Positions 1 through 10,223 of a stretch of DNA of 64,000 nucleotides are shown piece after piece. The position numbers and the translations under genes are program-made. A model generated the notes under the pieces. That model did not search any database and had not been told where the DNA came from. It saw only the letters and a program-made list of their open reading frames with translations. Each line of letters opens with the position of its first letter. Positions within the stretch are counted from its first letter, which is position 1. The DNA is from Pholiota molesta (lineage: Eukaryota; Basidiomycota; Agaricomycetes; Agaricales; Strophariaceae), in the NCBI GenBank assembly GCA_014925825.1, contig JACGCK010000002.1, positions 1,054,001 to 1,118,000 on the forward strand, written 5' to 3'.

Positions 1-1844
1 GAGTGCTTGATCGACCCGCTTTGTAGCAGCTACTCTGTCGTCATGTTGGACGAAGCTCACGAAAGGACGATCGCTACTGATGTTCTGTTTGGTCTTCTCA
101 AAAGTATGTACCATTTCTACGCTCTGTTTTTAGGCAAGTCCTAACAGATAATTTTGCAGAGGCCGTCAAGCGGAGACCTGACCTGAAGCTGATCGTCACA
201 TCTGCAACATTGGACGCCGAAAAATTCTCCAAGTACTTCTTTGGATGCCCCATCTTCACAATTCCAGGTCGAACCTACCCCGTCGAAATCCTATATACCA
301 AAGAGCCGGAGACAGACTACCTGGATGCATCTCTCATCACCGTCATGCAAATTCACCTATCTGAACCCCCTGGCGATATCCTTCTTTTCCTCACGGGTCA
401 GGAAGAAATCGACACGTCATGCGAGATCTTGTTCGAGCGAATGAAAGCCTTGGGCCCCAAAGTACCCGAGCTCATCATCCTTCCCATCTATTCCGCCCTT
501 CCATCGGAAGTGCAGTCCAGGGTCTTCGAGCCTACGCCGCCGGGTGCCCGTAAAGTCGTCATCGCCACGAACGTCGCCGAGACCAGTTTGACGATTCCTG
601 GTATTTACTACGTCATCGACCCCGGCTTCTCGAAGCAGAACGCCTACGATCCAAGACTGGGCATGGACTCGCTCGTCGTGATGCCCATCTCGCAGGCGCA
701 GGCACGTCAGAGATCCGGTCGTGCAGGCCGTACGGGTCCTGGAAAGTGCTATCGCCTTTACACCGAAGCAGCGTATCGCAATGAGATGCTGCCCAATTCC
801 ATTCCTGATATCCAACGGACGAATCTCTCGGCCACCATTCTCCAATTGAAAGCTATGGGCGTCAACGACCTCCTTAGCTTCGATTTCATGGACCCACCCC
901 CCGCTCAAACGATGTTGACTGCTCTGGAATCGCTTTATGCACTGTCTGCCCTGGACGATGAAGGTCTATTGACGAGACTAGGAAGGAAGATGGCCGATTT
1001 CCCTATGGACCCTCCACTAGCGAAGATGTTGATTGCGTCAGTGGATTATGGGTGCTCGGAGGAGATTCTCTCCATTGTCGCGATGCTTTCAGTCCAGTCT
1101 GTGTTCTACAGGCCAAAGGAGAAACAAGGACAGGCGGATTCGAAGAAGGCCAAGTTCCATCAGCCGGAAGGCGACCATCTGACCCTTTTAACTGTATACA
1201 ATGGCTGGAAGGCGGCCAACTTCTCAAACCCTTGGTGTTATGAGAATTTCATCCAGGCCAGAAGTATGCGTCGAGCTCAGGATGTTAGAAAGCAATTGCT
1301 CGGTATCATGGATCGGTATGTTCAGTTTGATCGTCTTATTTTCTACACAAGCTTATATGAATTCTAGGTACAAACATGATATTCTCTCTGCTGGTCGTGA
1401 CTTTAACGTCGTCCGCAAGGCCATCTGCTCTGGCTTCTTCCGTAACGCAGCCAAGAAGGACCCGCAGGAAGGCTACAAGACCCTCGTCGAAGGCACCCCT
1501 GTATACATCCATCCATCCTCTGCTCTGTTCAACCGCAATCCCGAATGGCTGGTATACCACGAGCTGGTCTTGACGACGCGCGAATACTGCCACAATGTCA
1601 CTGCTGTGGAACCCAAGTGGCTCGTGGAGGTCGCGCCCCAATTCTTCAAGGTGGCGGATGCGAACAAGATCAGTAAGCGGAAGAGGCAGGAGAAGATCGA
1701 GCCTCTGTACAACAAATACGAGAAGCCGGACGAGTGGCGGTTGTCCAAGATCAAGAGGAGTGCTCGCTCAGTGAGTATTGCTTCTATGACACCTTCCTTA
1801 CGTTGTTTGCTAACGAACCTCTTCAGAGTCAAACTTTCGGTTGA
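1..1844 (+). CDS. PRP22: Pre-mRNA splicing DEAH-box helicase Prp22/DHX8 (C-terminal part)
   Basis: ATP-dependent RNA helicase that releases mature mRNA from the spliceosome. The window opens inside the gene. Exons fitted here: 1..103, 160..1315, 1368..1770, 1827..1844 (559 codons plus stop). Visible motifs: LDEAHERT (motif II, near nt 46-70), VTSATLD (III), [12 protein letters not shown], and [18 protein letters not shown] (VI). The winged-helix/ratchet and OB-fold region follow, with the family block [13 protein letters not shown] and [15 protein letters not shown]. The end, [13 protein letters not shown], depends on the last intron (1771..1826). The match to the DHX8/Prp22 subfamily is continuous across all exons, better than to Prp2, Prp16 or Prp43. 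The N-terminal part and S1 domain lie outside the window. Family assignment comes from recalled sequence, not a search. Confidence 0.95.
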
Positions 1845-2327
1845 TTGCCTTTCGATGGACTTTTCACTTTTATTTTTTGTCTGCAATGTAGAAATAATTG
1901 AGGGCGAATGCCTTTGTTGTACACAATCATCAAATTGCAAATATCTTTACACTCTTGCTTCAGCTTTGGCATGTTACGACGCTTGATGCCACCATACTTC
2001 CTGTCCTGCGCCCAAATGAATCACAGCAATCTTTTTCAGAGTAGTCATGAATGATGCTCGATATACCATGGTTGTCAACTAATATACAATACACGAAAAA
2101 ATTTGACGGGTCAAATTCTGGTAAATACAAAGCTTGGTATTGATCGCGATTCGAGAATTATGTTAATACACGTGAGATTCAGGAAAATATAGAGAGATGA
2201 ATGGCACTGCGTGTGTGGCAGTGGGTATGTGATAGTAATTGAAGATGGATGTCTAGTACTACAAAGCTTCAAAGTTCATAAGTTAGATCCAGAAGAACAT
2301 GAGGCGCTGAAGAAGACTCACAATATT

Positions 2328-2942
2328 CTAACCAACAAAACGCAACGCGTCCGCTCCAACGTAGTATTTTGCGACTTCTCCTGGCTTCGAAGGCGGCGCG
2401 AGTGGGTCGGGAACAAGGATGAATGTTTGCGAAAATACGCGTGGGTGGCCTTCTGGCGAACGGATGGGGGTGTCTGGAGGGTTCGCGGATGGACCAGGTC
2501 CATGGGTGACGTTTCCGGAGACTGTGATCAGGAGAGAAGGCGGCTGTGCTCCTGTGGACGAGGGCGGTTTGTCAGAGATGGAGCGCCCACAGAGATGAGT
2601 CAGAAGCCGACGCACCTGGTATTGGATGGCAGTCGAAGGACTGCACTTCGTGTTTTGTGGCGGGCATCTTGGCCACCAGCTCCTTGAGGCCCTCTGCGCC
2701 CTGGAAGGGCTTTCCATTCCACGTCAGGGACGAGGTGGGACGGTAGAACTGGGGGAGGTCGGCGAGGCGGGTGTCGGAGTCATAGGCGGTGTAGTAGATG
2801 CGGGTGAAGTGGTCTGCTGCGCGTGTTGCGATGTCGATGCTGTAGGCGGAGAGAAAGAGAGAAGCTAAGTATGTGCAAGCGTGGAGAGGGAGGGACAGAG
2901 TGGAACGCACTCGCTCGGAGTCAACGGCGTCGTCGCGGTCAT
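2328..2942 (-). CDS. NTF2-like mRNA export factor NXT1/p15
   Basis: Small NTF2-fold partner of the Mex67/NXF1 mRNA export receptor at the nuclear pore. Model: complement(2328..2551, 2616..2839, 2911..2942), 159 aa, all phases consistent. Evidence is the block ATRAADHFTRIYYTAYD, the core LTWNGKPFQGAEGLKEL, FDCHPIPG and LLITVSGNVTHGPG, in the NXT1 order and spacing. Animal NXT1 is about 140 aa. Here a short insert rich in Pro and Gly follows the VSGNV strand, and the end is GADALRFVG. The first exon is only 32 nt (MTATTPLTPSD), chosen because it restores frame through a consensus donor. It is divergent from the ISC1-like gene, with 98 bp between start codons. An NTF2 paralogue is the alternative; the LTWNG core argues for NXT1. 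Confidence 0.85.
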
Positions 2943-3040
2943 CGTTACAAAAGGGTGCAGCCGTGACGTGACGCCTTTTACTTCATTGGCCAGTCACACC
3001 TGCGTAAATATAGCACCGCGCTTCCTGCTCGGAAACGGCC
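2943..3040. promoter_or_regulatory. Compact divergent promoter between NXT1 and ISC1-like genes
   Basis: Only 98 bp separate the two divergent start codons, so both core promoters and both 5' UTRs must lie here or overlap the genes. An AT-rich patch, CGTAAATATAGCA (about 3002-3014), is TATA-like for the plus-strand gene and lies 27-39 bp before its ATG. A CGTGACGTGACG element at about 2963 resembles a CRE/ATF half-site pair. Both motif calls are by eye. Confidence 0.4.
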
Positions 3041-4569
3041 ATGCCAGACGAGGCCCGCATCCGTGTCCTCACTCTCAACTGCTGGTCAGCTCGCTTCTGT
3101 TCCTTATACACACTTTCTCTCTGATCTCTCTGCTCAGGGGTCTTAAGTATGTCGCCAAAAAGCTCGACGAGCGCATAGAAGCCATCGCACACGAACTTGC
3201 CAATTCCGAATACGACATCATCGCTCTCCAAGAAATATGGGTATTTGCACACTATCAGCGGGTACAGCAGCGAGTGGCAAGGCGCCTGCCTCACTCTAAA
3301 TTTTTCTACAGGTAAACATTCTTGCATGCATGATGTGAGTCCACAAGGCTGAAGTCGTCTGCGTGTGCCTCGTTGTAGCGGGGCTCTAGGGTCGGGCCTT
3401 GCGATATTCACCCGATACCCTATTATATCAGCTGCTATTCACCCATATTCCCTAAATGGAGCGCCTATGGATGTTTTGGGAGGAGACTGGTTTGTTGGCA
3501 AGGCCGCTTCGCATGTCGTAATTCTCCATCCCCTTCTTGGACAGGTCCAAGTCTTTAATACACATGTTGAGTACCATCCCCATTTTCCATCTCTGCCTCT
3601 AATTAAAATTTGTTTTAGCTTTACGCAAAAGGAGGCGAAGACGGACCAGAATACAACAGAGCCCATCGTCTCGTCAACGCATGGGAATTCGCAAAGCATG
3701 CTAGGCAAGCCGCTCAACTGGGCAGATATGTCATTGCCGTACGCCGTCATATATTTTTTGACTAGTTCCAATGCTGACCCAGTCTTTTTTAATAGCTTGG
3801 AGACTTCAACAGCATTCCAACTACTTTGCCTATGACTATCATTACGGAGCATGCTGACCTACAAGACGCTTGGAAGGTCACCCATTCCAGTGACGTTCGC
3901 GCTTCCCAAATATCCAGTCCCATCGAAGCTATCCAAAGGCTCGGAATTACGGCCGACTCTCCATTCAATAGCTGGTCAGCCGCAAAACTTTACGCACGGG
4001 GAACATGGGGCAAGCGCCTGGACTATATCCTATACCGCCAGCCCGACAGGCCAGGCCAACCTATTCCGACCCTGAAAGCCGTGGAAACGAACGTCGTGCT
4101 CACTAACCTCGTCCAGGGACAGATGTTCTCCCATTCTGACCACTTCGGCTTGGAGGCTACTTTCGAAATAGAAATAGCCAGCGAATCCGTCGACGAAGGA
4201 TCCCGGATCCCACCAGTCCCATCCCCAAGGCGAGAACTGTCAAGCGTGGCTGCGACGACGACCATCCAGGCGCTGACGGCGTGCTACCGCTTCTCGCGTG
4301 AACGGTCAAGTAGGGAGCTCATGATATTCGGTCTGTGTATCTTCTTCCTAGTTGGCATCATCATTGGCACTGCTTGGCTCCCTCATTCTTGGATAAACCC
4401 CATCTTCATCTTCTTCACAATTTTTATAGCATGGCTAGCGACGACGATGCTCTATGAGGGATTCATCTTCGGTAATTGGGAGCGTAATGCGTTGATGAAT
4501 GTCATTGAAGAGTTGGAAATTCATAGGAAGGGGCTGGTCGTTCAAAATGGGCAGGTCTCTCGGGATTAG
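3041..4569 (+). CDS. ISC1: Inositol phosphosphingolipid phospholipase C / neutral sphingomyelinase (ISC1-like)
   Basis: Hydrolyses inositol phosphosphingolipids or sphingomyelin to ceramide at membranes. Model: 3041..3084, 3138..3311, 3379..3565, 3619..3738, 3796..4569 (432 aa). The endonuclease/exonuclease/phosphatase fold is clear: VLTLNCWGLKYV at the start, catalytic Glu in IIALQEIW, then GSGLAIFTRYP, GGDWFVGKA, NTHLYAKGG, the catalytic GDFNSIP, and the final SDHFGLEATF with the catalytic Asp-His pair. Two C-terminal hydrophobic helices (about residues 350-405, around FGLCIFFLVGIIIGTAW and FFTIFIAWLATTMLY) match the membrane anchor typical of ISC1/nSMase2-like enzymes. The start gives the expected short lead into the first strand. 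No frame problem was seen. Confidence 0.93.
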
Positions 4570-5083
4570 ATATACCATTATCCTATTCGTAACATTGTTT
4601 GTATGCATACTTACCCTATTTACCACGATAATGTACTAACAGTATATCCAGTTGTATACCGATATAAATTTTGCTATGGGATACAATGTAGAAATTTGCA
4701 AGTCAAGACCTCAAGAAAAAGAGGTCGCCTCAACGCAAAGTGTAAATGGCAGACAGATATCCAAAGTTTGCCACTATAACTGAGCTGAAAAGCTAGGGCA
4801 AGCTGCCTTGAAATATCTCATAGGACTCAAGAGATTGAGTTCATGCACAGCTCGTCAATTGCTGGTCGAGTTTGGGTCAAATTGACCAGTATACTATTTT
4901 TCGGCACCGTCGACGGCGTCAATGTGTGAATGTCTGACGTAATATCGATCACAATTGCCTCTTGCAGCGCACGCAAAGGGGCACACACTGACACAGCGTC
5001 AGCGGCCAGTGCTCACATTGTTATACATCTGCCCCCACGCCGTCCAAGAGCCAAGCCTACTATCCACCCACACCTTCTCCTTA
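4570..5083. other. Intergenic region
   Basis: 3' flank of the ISC1-like gene and 5' flank of GOS1. AT-rich up to about 4680, then mixed composition. I see no coding exon or RNA gene. A pyrimidine-rich CCACACCTTCTCCTT tract lies just before the GOS1 ATG. Confidence 0.6.
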
Positions 5084-6044
5084 ATGTCTAGCTACGACCA
5101 ACTACACCGACAGTGCCGGACACTGGAGAACCTCTTCGACTCGAAACTCACGTCATACTCACAGCTGGTAGCCGCCATCTCGCGGCCGGGGCAGGACATC
5201 GAAGCTTCAGGCTCGGGCGAGCGGTGGCGGGACTTGGAGCTGGAGCTGGACGATCTATCTGCGAAGGTGAGCGTTTCCGTGCGTTTATTCTGCTGTTGCG
5301 GAGAACTTAGTGTGCGCAGCTGGAAGAAATCAACGAGCAGCTCGGGGAGATGGCGCGAAATCCGGAACTCATGTCGAATTCGATGCTGCGGGCAATTCAG
5401 CGACATAAGGAGCTGCAGCAGGATAACATGCGTGAGTTGAAGCGGACAAAGGTGTGTTACTGTGTCTAACTGGGATATCCGTCGCGAGGTTGACGCGCTG
5501 CGCGAAGACAAATGTCAAACATGCCCTAGACCAAGCCAACCTACTTTCTGGTGTGCGGAACGACATTGAGTGGGCAGCCTCTGATTTGCGCGTCAAGGAG
5601 CTGTATAATTGACGTCGTTTTGTCACTTCAGTGCATACAAATCTTCGGCTGCGGATTCATTGTTGGCAGAACGGGGACGGATTGACAGCTCACACCAGAT
5701 GACGGACACCGTAATTGAGTATGTACCTCTCGTACCAATAATCCTCGTTTGCATCATGTACTCATACCATTCGAACCTCCCAACAGGCAGGCGTATGAAA
5801 CACGGTCAGAATTCTCCCGACAGCGGACATCGTTGGCTGGTATAAATAACCGGATGGTACAGGTTATTGGTATGTCACAACATACCTCCTTTCCAATCCG
5901 CATTCTCAATGTGCATTAGGTACTATGCCGGGGATTAACAATCTTGTTGGCATGATCAAGTCGCGGCGGCGGCGGGACTCTATCATAATGGGTGTAGTTA
6001 TTGGGGTGTGCTGCATCATCATCCTGTCCTATCTCTGGAATTGA
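5084..6044 (+). CDS. GOS1: Golgi Qb-SNARE GOS1/GS28
   Basis: SNARE acting in intra-Golgi and ER-Golgi vesicle fusion. Model: 5084..5266, 5320..5451, 5508..5569, 5632..5718, 5787..5869, 5920..6044, 223 aa, the usual length. The N-terminal Habc region begins MSSYDQLHRQCRTLENLFD, then LRAIQRHKELQQDN. The SNARE motif runs from about residue 125 (SLLAERGRIDSSHQMTD, then QAYETRSEFSRQRTSLAG, then GINNRMVQVIGTMPGIN) and includes the zero-layer glutamine region. A single C-terminal anchor (SIIMGVVIGVCCIIILSYLW) follows KSRRRRD. Order and spacing match GOS1 rather than BOS1 or MEMB. No frame problem was found. Confidence 0.93.
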
Positions 6045-6289
6045 ATGATTTATGGCCCCCATTTCCATTCAATGGTCTAATCATACGCTATTGACATCTC
6101 GAAATTTCGAGATGCTATATATTTCCACTCGGAGACGCAGGCTCTCAGCCTGCTTGCCTTGCTTGACGTTCTTCATATGACGTGGACAGACTTTGGCCGA
6201 TATAATGCACCGAACATATTTCTATGCTTCCGCGGCATCTCTTCGATTAATGTAAAGTTATCATAACTTAGTAATTAATAGTGACAAAC

Positions 6290-7632
6290 TTACCACCTAT
6301 CCACTGGCTCAACGTCAGATTCTTCAGAATGATAATCCGGCCTCTTCTTTTCTTTCCTCGTCTGTCGGGCAGGATGTCGCCCATTCTTAAATCTCGTCCA
6401 GTTCTTCTCCAATCGGCGGACAACACCCCATGTCTCCTCCGACTCTAGGAGCTTAGCGTCGTCAACCCATTCGGTCTCAATGGGCCACCCTTTCACTTCG
6501 GCTACTATTTTAATCATGTCCCAGGTCTGCGGTGTGCACATTTCGACATCGTTGTAGTCTGATTCGACGAGGAGACGATCGGGAGAGCATTCGGCGATAA
6601 GCGCTCGGTGGTTCGCGTGGCTAAAGTTGATGACAGTTGATAAAGAAAGGAAGGCATTCTCGTGTTTTTTCTACGCATGAAACACAGGCAGAATGGTAGA
6701 TCAATAAGATTGGTCGACGAGGTATATACAGTGAAACCGAATATACCTCAACATCGCGCCAAGACTGGGCACTGAATCCACAGCTGTGCATGTCCACGCT
6801 AAGCTGATTCCACCGCGCGCCGTATTTCTTCTTCATCGCGCCTAGCAGATCAATCGTCGCCTGCTGCGCCTTCACACTGTGAACGCTGATATTGCGCCCC
6901 AGCTCCACCGCCATCTCCATCTGCGCTTGCAGCACGGCAAGCTGATGGCCCAGCGGGATGTGGAAGGGCGTGAGGACGCGCGGGGACGCGGCGTAGTCGA
7001 TGGGGACGCGGAAGACGCGGTCCACCCCGACCTCGCCGAGCATGGCGTTCGGGAAGGAAGTCAGGTTCGCGCGGACTTCGTCGATTACGGATAGGAGCGG
7101 CCGGGGGTCGGGGAGTGCGTGTAGGAGCTGTTGGAATTGGGCTTCGTCTGCATCGGACTTTTTGGGATTGGCAGAATCAGAAAAGAAGAGTGAGCGGTAG
7201 TGCGTTTCTTTGTCGATTGGCAATGAGGGCGGTGCGGTGGAGATGAGATGCGAGAACCATGGATGATAACCTATTGGGATAAGAAAAAGCAAGACAGTAT
7301 ATGTTTAGCGATGTGCTGATCATTCAAAGCGTAGCGTATATATGTACGCGATGCGACGATGGTCATCCATTGACATCGTACACATCAAATCTGTCCAGGC
7401 AAGGCAATACTCACTGACCAAAGCACGGCACGACTTTCTCCGGAAAGCGCAGCGCGAGCGCCTTCACCTTGTCCTGATCGCTCTGCATCGTGGCCATGGC
7501 ACAGATGGTAATGCCGAGCCGCTCCATGGAGGCGTCAGACACGCCGCCTGGGGCGTCCGTGGGGTGACAGTGCACATCAACGATGTGGCGGAGAACGTCT
7601 GCGTTTGGGGTGCTTGTATTTGGAGTGGCCAT
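6290..7632 (-). CDS. TatD-family metal-dependent hydrolase (Scn1-like)
   Basis: TIM-barrel hydrolase of the TatD/DNase superfamily; fungal members include fission yeast Scn1 (Cut9-interacting). Model: complement(6290..6670, 6747..7270, 7419..7632), 372 aa. Metal-site features in order: DVHCHPTD (HxH), a Glu in GEVGVDRVFR, HSVKAQQATIDLL, the VDMHSCGFS strand, and the final Asp in VESDYNDVE. The insert between the HxH strand and the Glu strand is longer than in bacterial TatD, as in Scn1-type proteins. The C-terminus is very basic and acidic (RQTRKEKKRPDYHSEESD). A strong donor-like GGTAAGTTTG overlaps the stop, so an extra 3' exon is possible. Substrate unknown. Confidence 0.85.
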
Positions 7633-8061
7633 TGTGTGCTAGGGGAGATGCTGAGCGTGTAGTGTCGCGTGTGTCGAATTTGGAACCCGAAGCCTGTAAA
7701 AGCACAATAGTATACCTGTATTAGGGATAGAAACCGATCTCGGGACCGCGCTGTAATGAGAAATTCGTCAGAAGTCGCCTTGCTGGCTCGTTGTGCAGAC
7801 AGTAGTGATACTGATAGATCCAAGGTGTCGAACAGAGGTGGCAGTTGATGATAAGTCTGATGTGACACCCAAGCAACGTTTTGGGGTACAAACGGGCCCA
7901 CAGGTTTAGAAACAGGTCGCGATTTGTGTATTCAGCTGAGAGATATGTGGAACAAGTCAGGAGAAGACGGCAACCTATGATTGGATGTCGAAATAAAGCT
8001 TAGTCAGCGACCATCACGATCAGAGCGCTCAGCTGAGCATTTGTTCTCTGCATCTTCCTGC
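7633..8061. promoter_or_regulatory. Divergent intergenic region between the TatD-like gene and TRM5
   Basis: About 430 bp shared by two divergent genes. Short overlapping reading frames here lack family features and look like shadows. No TATA box stands out. Confidence 0.45.
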
Positions 8062-9967
8062 ATGCTCCTGGCACGAACGCTGTTCGCCAAAAGAGCACCA
8101 ACCTTTGTCTTGACCATGTCTCGCCACCTGTATCTCGACGCTTCTCCGCCACCCTACACGGGCCCTAGAGATGCCATAGACAAGACCGCCTTCCGCAAGA
8201 CTTTCTCGGTCCTAGGCGCGCGCGTTTCGCCGGAGAAGACGCGAGTCCTGCTGAGAGCTAATGAACTGAAAGAGTACGTGCTATTCTGATTCTTCATGTC
8301 AATATGGAATCTCATTATTTCCTTTTAACATGTAGCACTCTGATGGATCTTCCCAAAATCCGCACGGTTGTATCTGATCCATCGCAGCCCGATGGCGACC
8401 GTCTAGTCTTATTGAGGATGGCAGATAAGGGTATGTATGAAATATAGAAATCTTGGCCTACGTAAAATAACAAGAAGGCTGACGATACGTGACAAGCCAG
8501 CTGATATTCCTGCCGAGGCACAACAATTCTTGGACAAAGAAGCGAAGGGTCTGCAGGAATATAAGGTTGATTTGGACTACGATTATTGGACTGCAGGTGC
8601 GCTTTTCCTTGGTTGTTGAGTGTATTTTGTATCAGAGGGATATTAATGTGATTGTCGATGGATTATAGAGGAATGTCTACATGCTTTTCTTCCGGAAGAA
8701 CTACGAGAGGGCGCTCCAACAGGTTTTGCGATGACAGGGCATATAGGTGCGTTGTACTCTTTTGACACGCGAAATGTTGGCGACTGATTGGGGTGCTAGC
8801 GCATGTAAACCTCAACGACGAATACCTCCCGTATAAGCATGTCATCGGCCAATTGATTCTTGATGTACGTTTTTCGCTTATCCATTGTGTAATTGAATAC
8901 TGACGCATCTGGTACTAGAAAAACAAGAGAGTCAGGACGGTCGTTAACAAACTCGATTCGATTGACACACAATTCCGTTTCTTCAAGATGGAACTGATTG
9001 CAGGAGTTCCAGAATATGTTGTTGAACACGTACGTTTGATGGGTCAAATACATTCAACGGAATTCGTCTAACCTGCGATCACAGCACGAAGCCGACTGCA
9101 AATTCACTTTTGACTTCACGGAAGTCTACTGGAATTCCCGACTGCATACCGAGCATGAACGCCTAGTCGAGATGTTCAAACCAGACGATGTTATTGCGGA
9201 TGTGTTTGCAGGTGTGGGTCCGTTTGCTGTTCCGGCTGCCAAAAAAGGATGTGCTGTCCTCGGAAACGATCTCAATCCAAATAGTGCCAAGTATCTGTCG
9301 AAGAACGTAGAAGACAATCGAGTACGTGTTCACGAGGTGTCTTTTTGTTATCTTTCGCTAATGATTCTCGAAGGTGACAGACCTTGTACGCGTTTCGTGT
9401 GAAGACGGACGCGATTTCATCCGAAGCAGCGTATCGGGTCTATATGACAACCCTTTTCCCGCCTACACCGGTCCGAAGCCCAGCAGGATACAGGAAGAGA
9501 AAGAACGCAAGAGGCTGCAAAAGCTCCTTGCTGCTGGGCAACCAATCCCGCCACCGGCCCCTAAAGAGGCTACCAAGCCGCCACGGCGTCGGATCTCACA
9601 TTTCGTCATGAACCTACCCGACTCTGCCATCACCTTCCTCGACGCGTTCCGAGGTATCCTAACCGACACTGAAGGGCGGAATTTGAGTGGGATTTACGAT
9701 GAGATGCCTATGGTCCACTGTCATTGCTTTACGCGCGAGCTGGAGCCCGCCAGGGCGGAGGCAGATATCCGGCAGGTCGGTCCTTGGAGTTCCGGATCCG
9801 TGAATGATCGCTGATCGTTTATTTGAATTTTGCAGCGGGTGGAGGAAAAGCTGGGGCATCCCCTGACGGGGGAGGTGAAGCTGCACCTGGTGCGCTCTGT
9901 AGCGCCCAACAAGGAGATGTACTGTATTAGTTTCCGCCTCCCACGGGAGGCGGCTTTTGGTCTGTAG
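8062..9967 (+). CDS. TRM5: tRNA (guanine37-N1)-methyltransferase TRM5
   Basis: SAM-dependent enzyme making m1G37 in tRNA; fungal Trm5 works in both cytosol and mitochondria. Nine exons: 8062..8273, 8336..8430, 8501..8596, 8669..8746, 8800..8864, 8919..9029, 9085..9321, 9374..9775, 9836..9967 (475 aa, phases all consistent). Recognised blocks: AHVNLNDEYLPYKHVIGQL (D2 domain), TFDFTEVYWNSRLHTEHERL, SAM motif I DVFAGVGPFAVPAAKKG, GNDLNPNSAKYL, VSCEDGRDFI, and catalytic motif NLPDSAITFLDAFRG. The first ATG gives MLLARTLFAKRAPTFVLT, a mitochondrial presequence-like stretch. A second in-frame ATG at 8116 (residue 19, MSRHLYLD) would give the cytosolic form. Confidence 0.95.
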
Positions 9968-10223
9968 ATAGATAATTTAGAGCGGATATGAGTGAACGGA
10001 AGGAAACAATGTCAAACGGCCGAGGGAGGCGGCGGTTCGGCCGTGGCCCGATGAGGTGAAATGGCCGGCGTTAACCCCGCACACAAAAAAGTTGATCCTG
10101 GCCTGTTCAACGTTGGGGCTGCACAGCTCTGCACATTCTCCACTCTCGCCGCCACCTCCTGCTGGTTCCTCCAGCACAGATATACCCGCTCCTTAATACT
10201 TTCACCCCCAAACGCGCCCTCTA
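9968..10223. promoter_or_regulatory. Intergenic region upstream of the carrier gene
   Basis: 3' flank of TRM5 and 5' flank of the aspartate/glutamate carrier. A GC-rich tract lies at 10010-10060 and a pyrimidine-rich stretch at 10130-10205. No gene seen. Confidence 0.45.
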
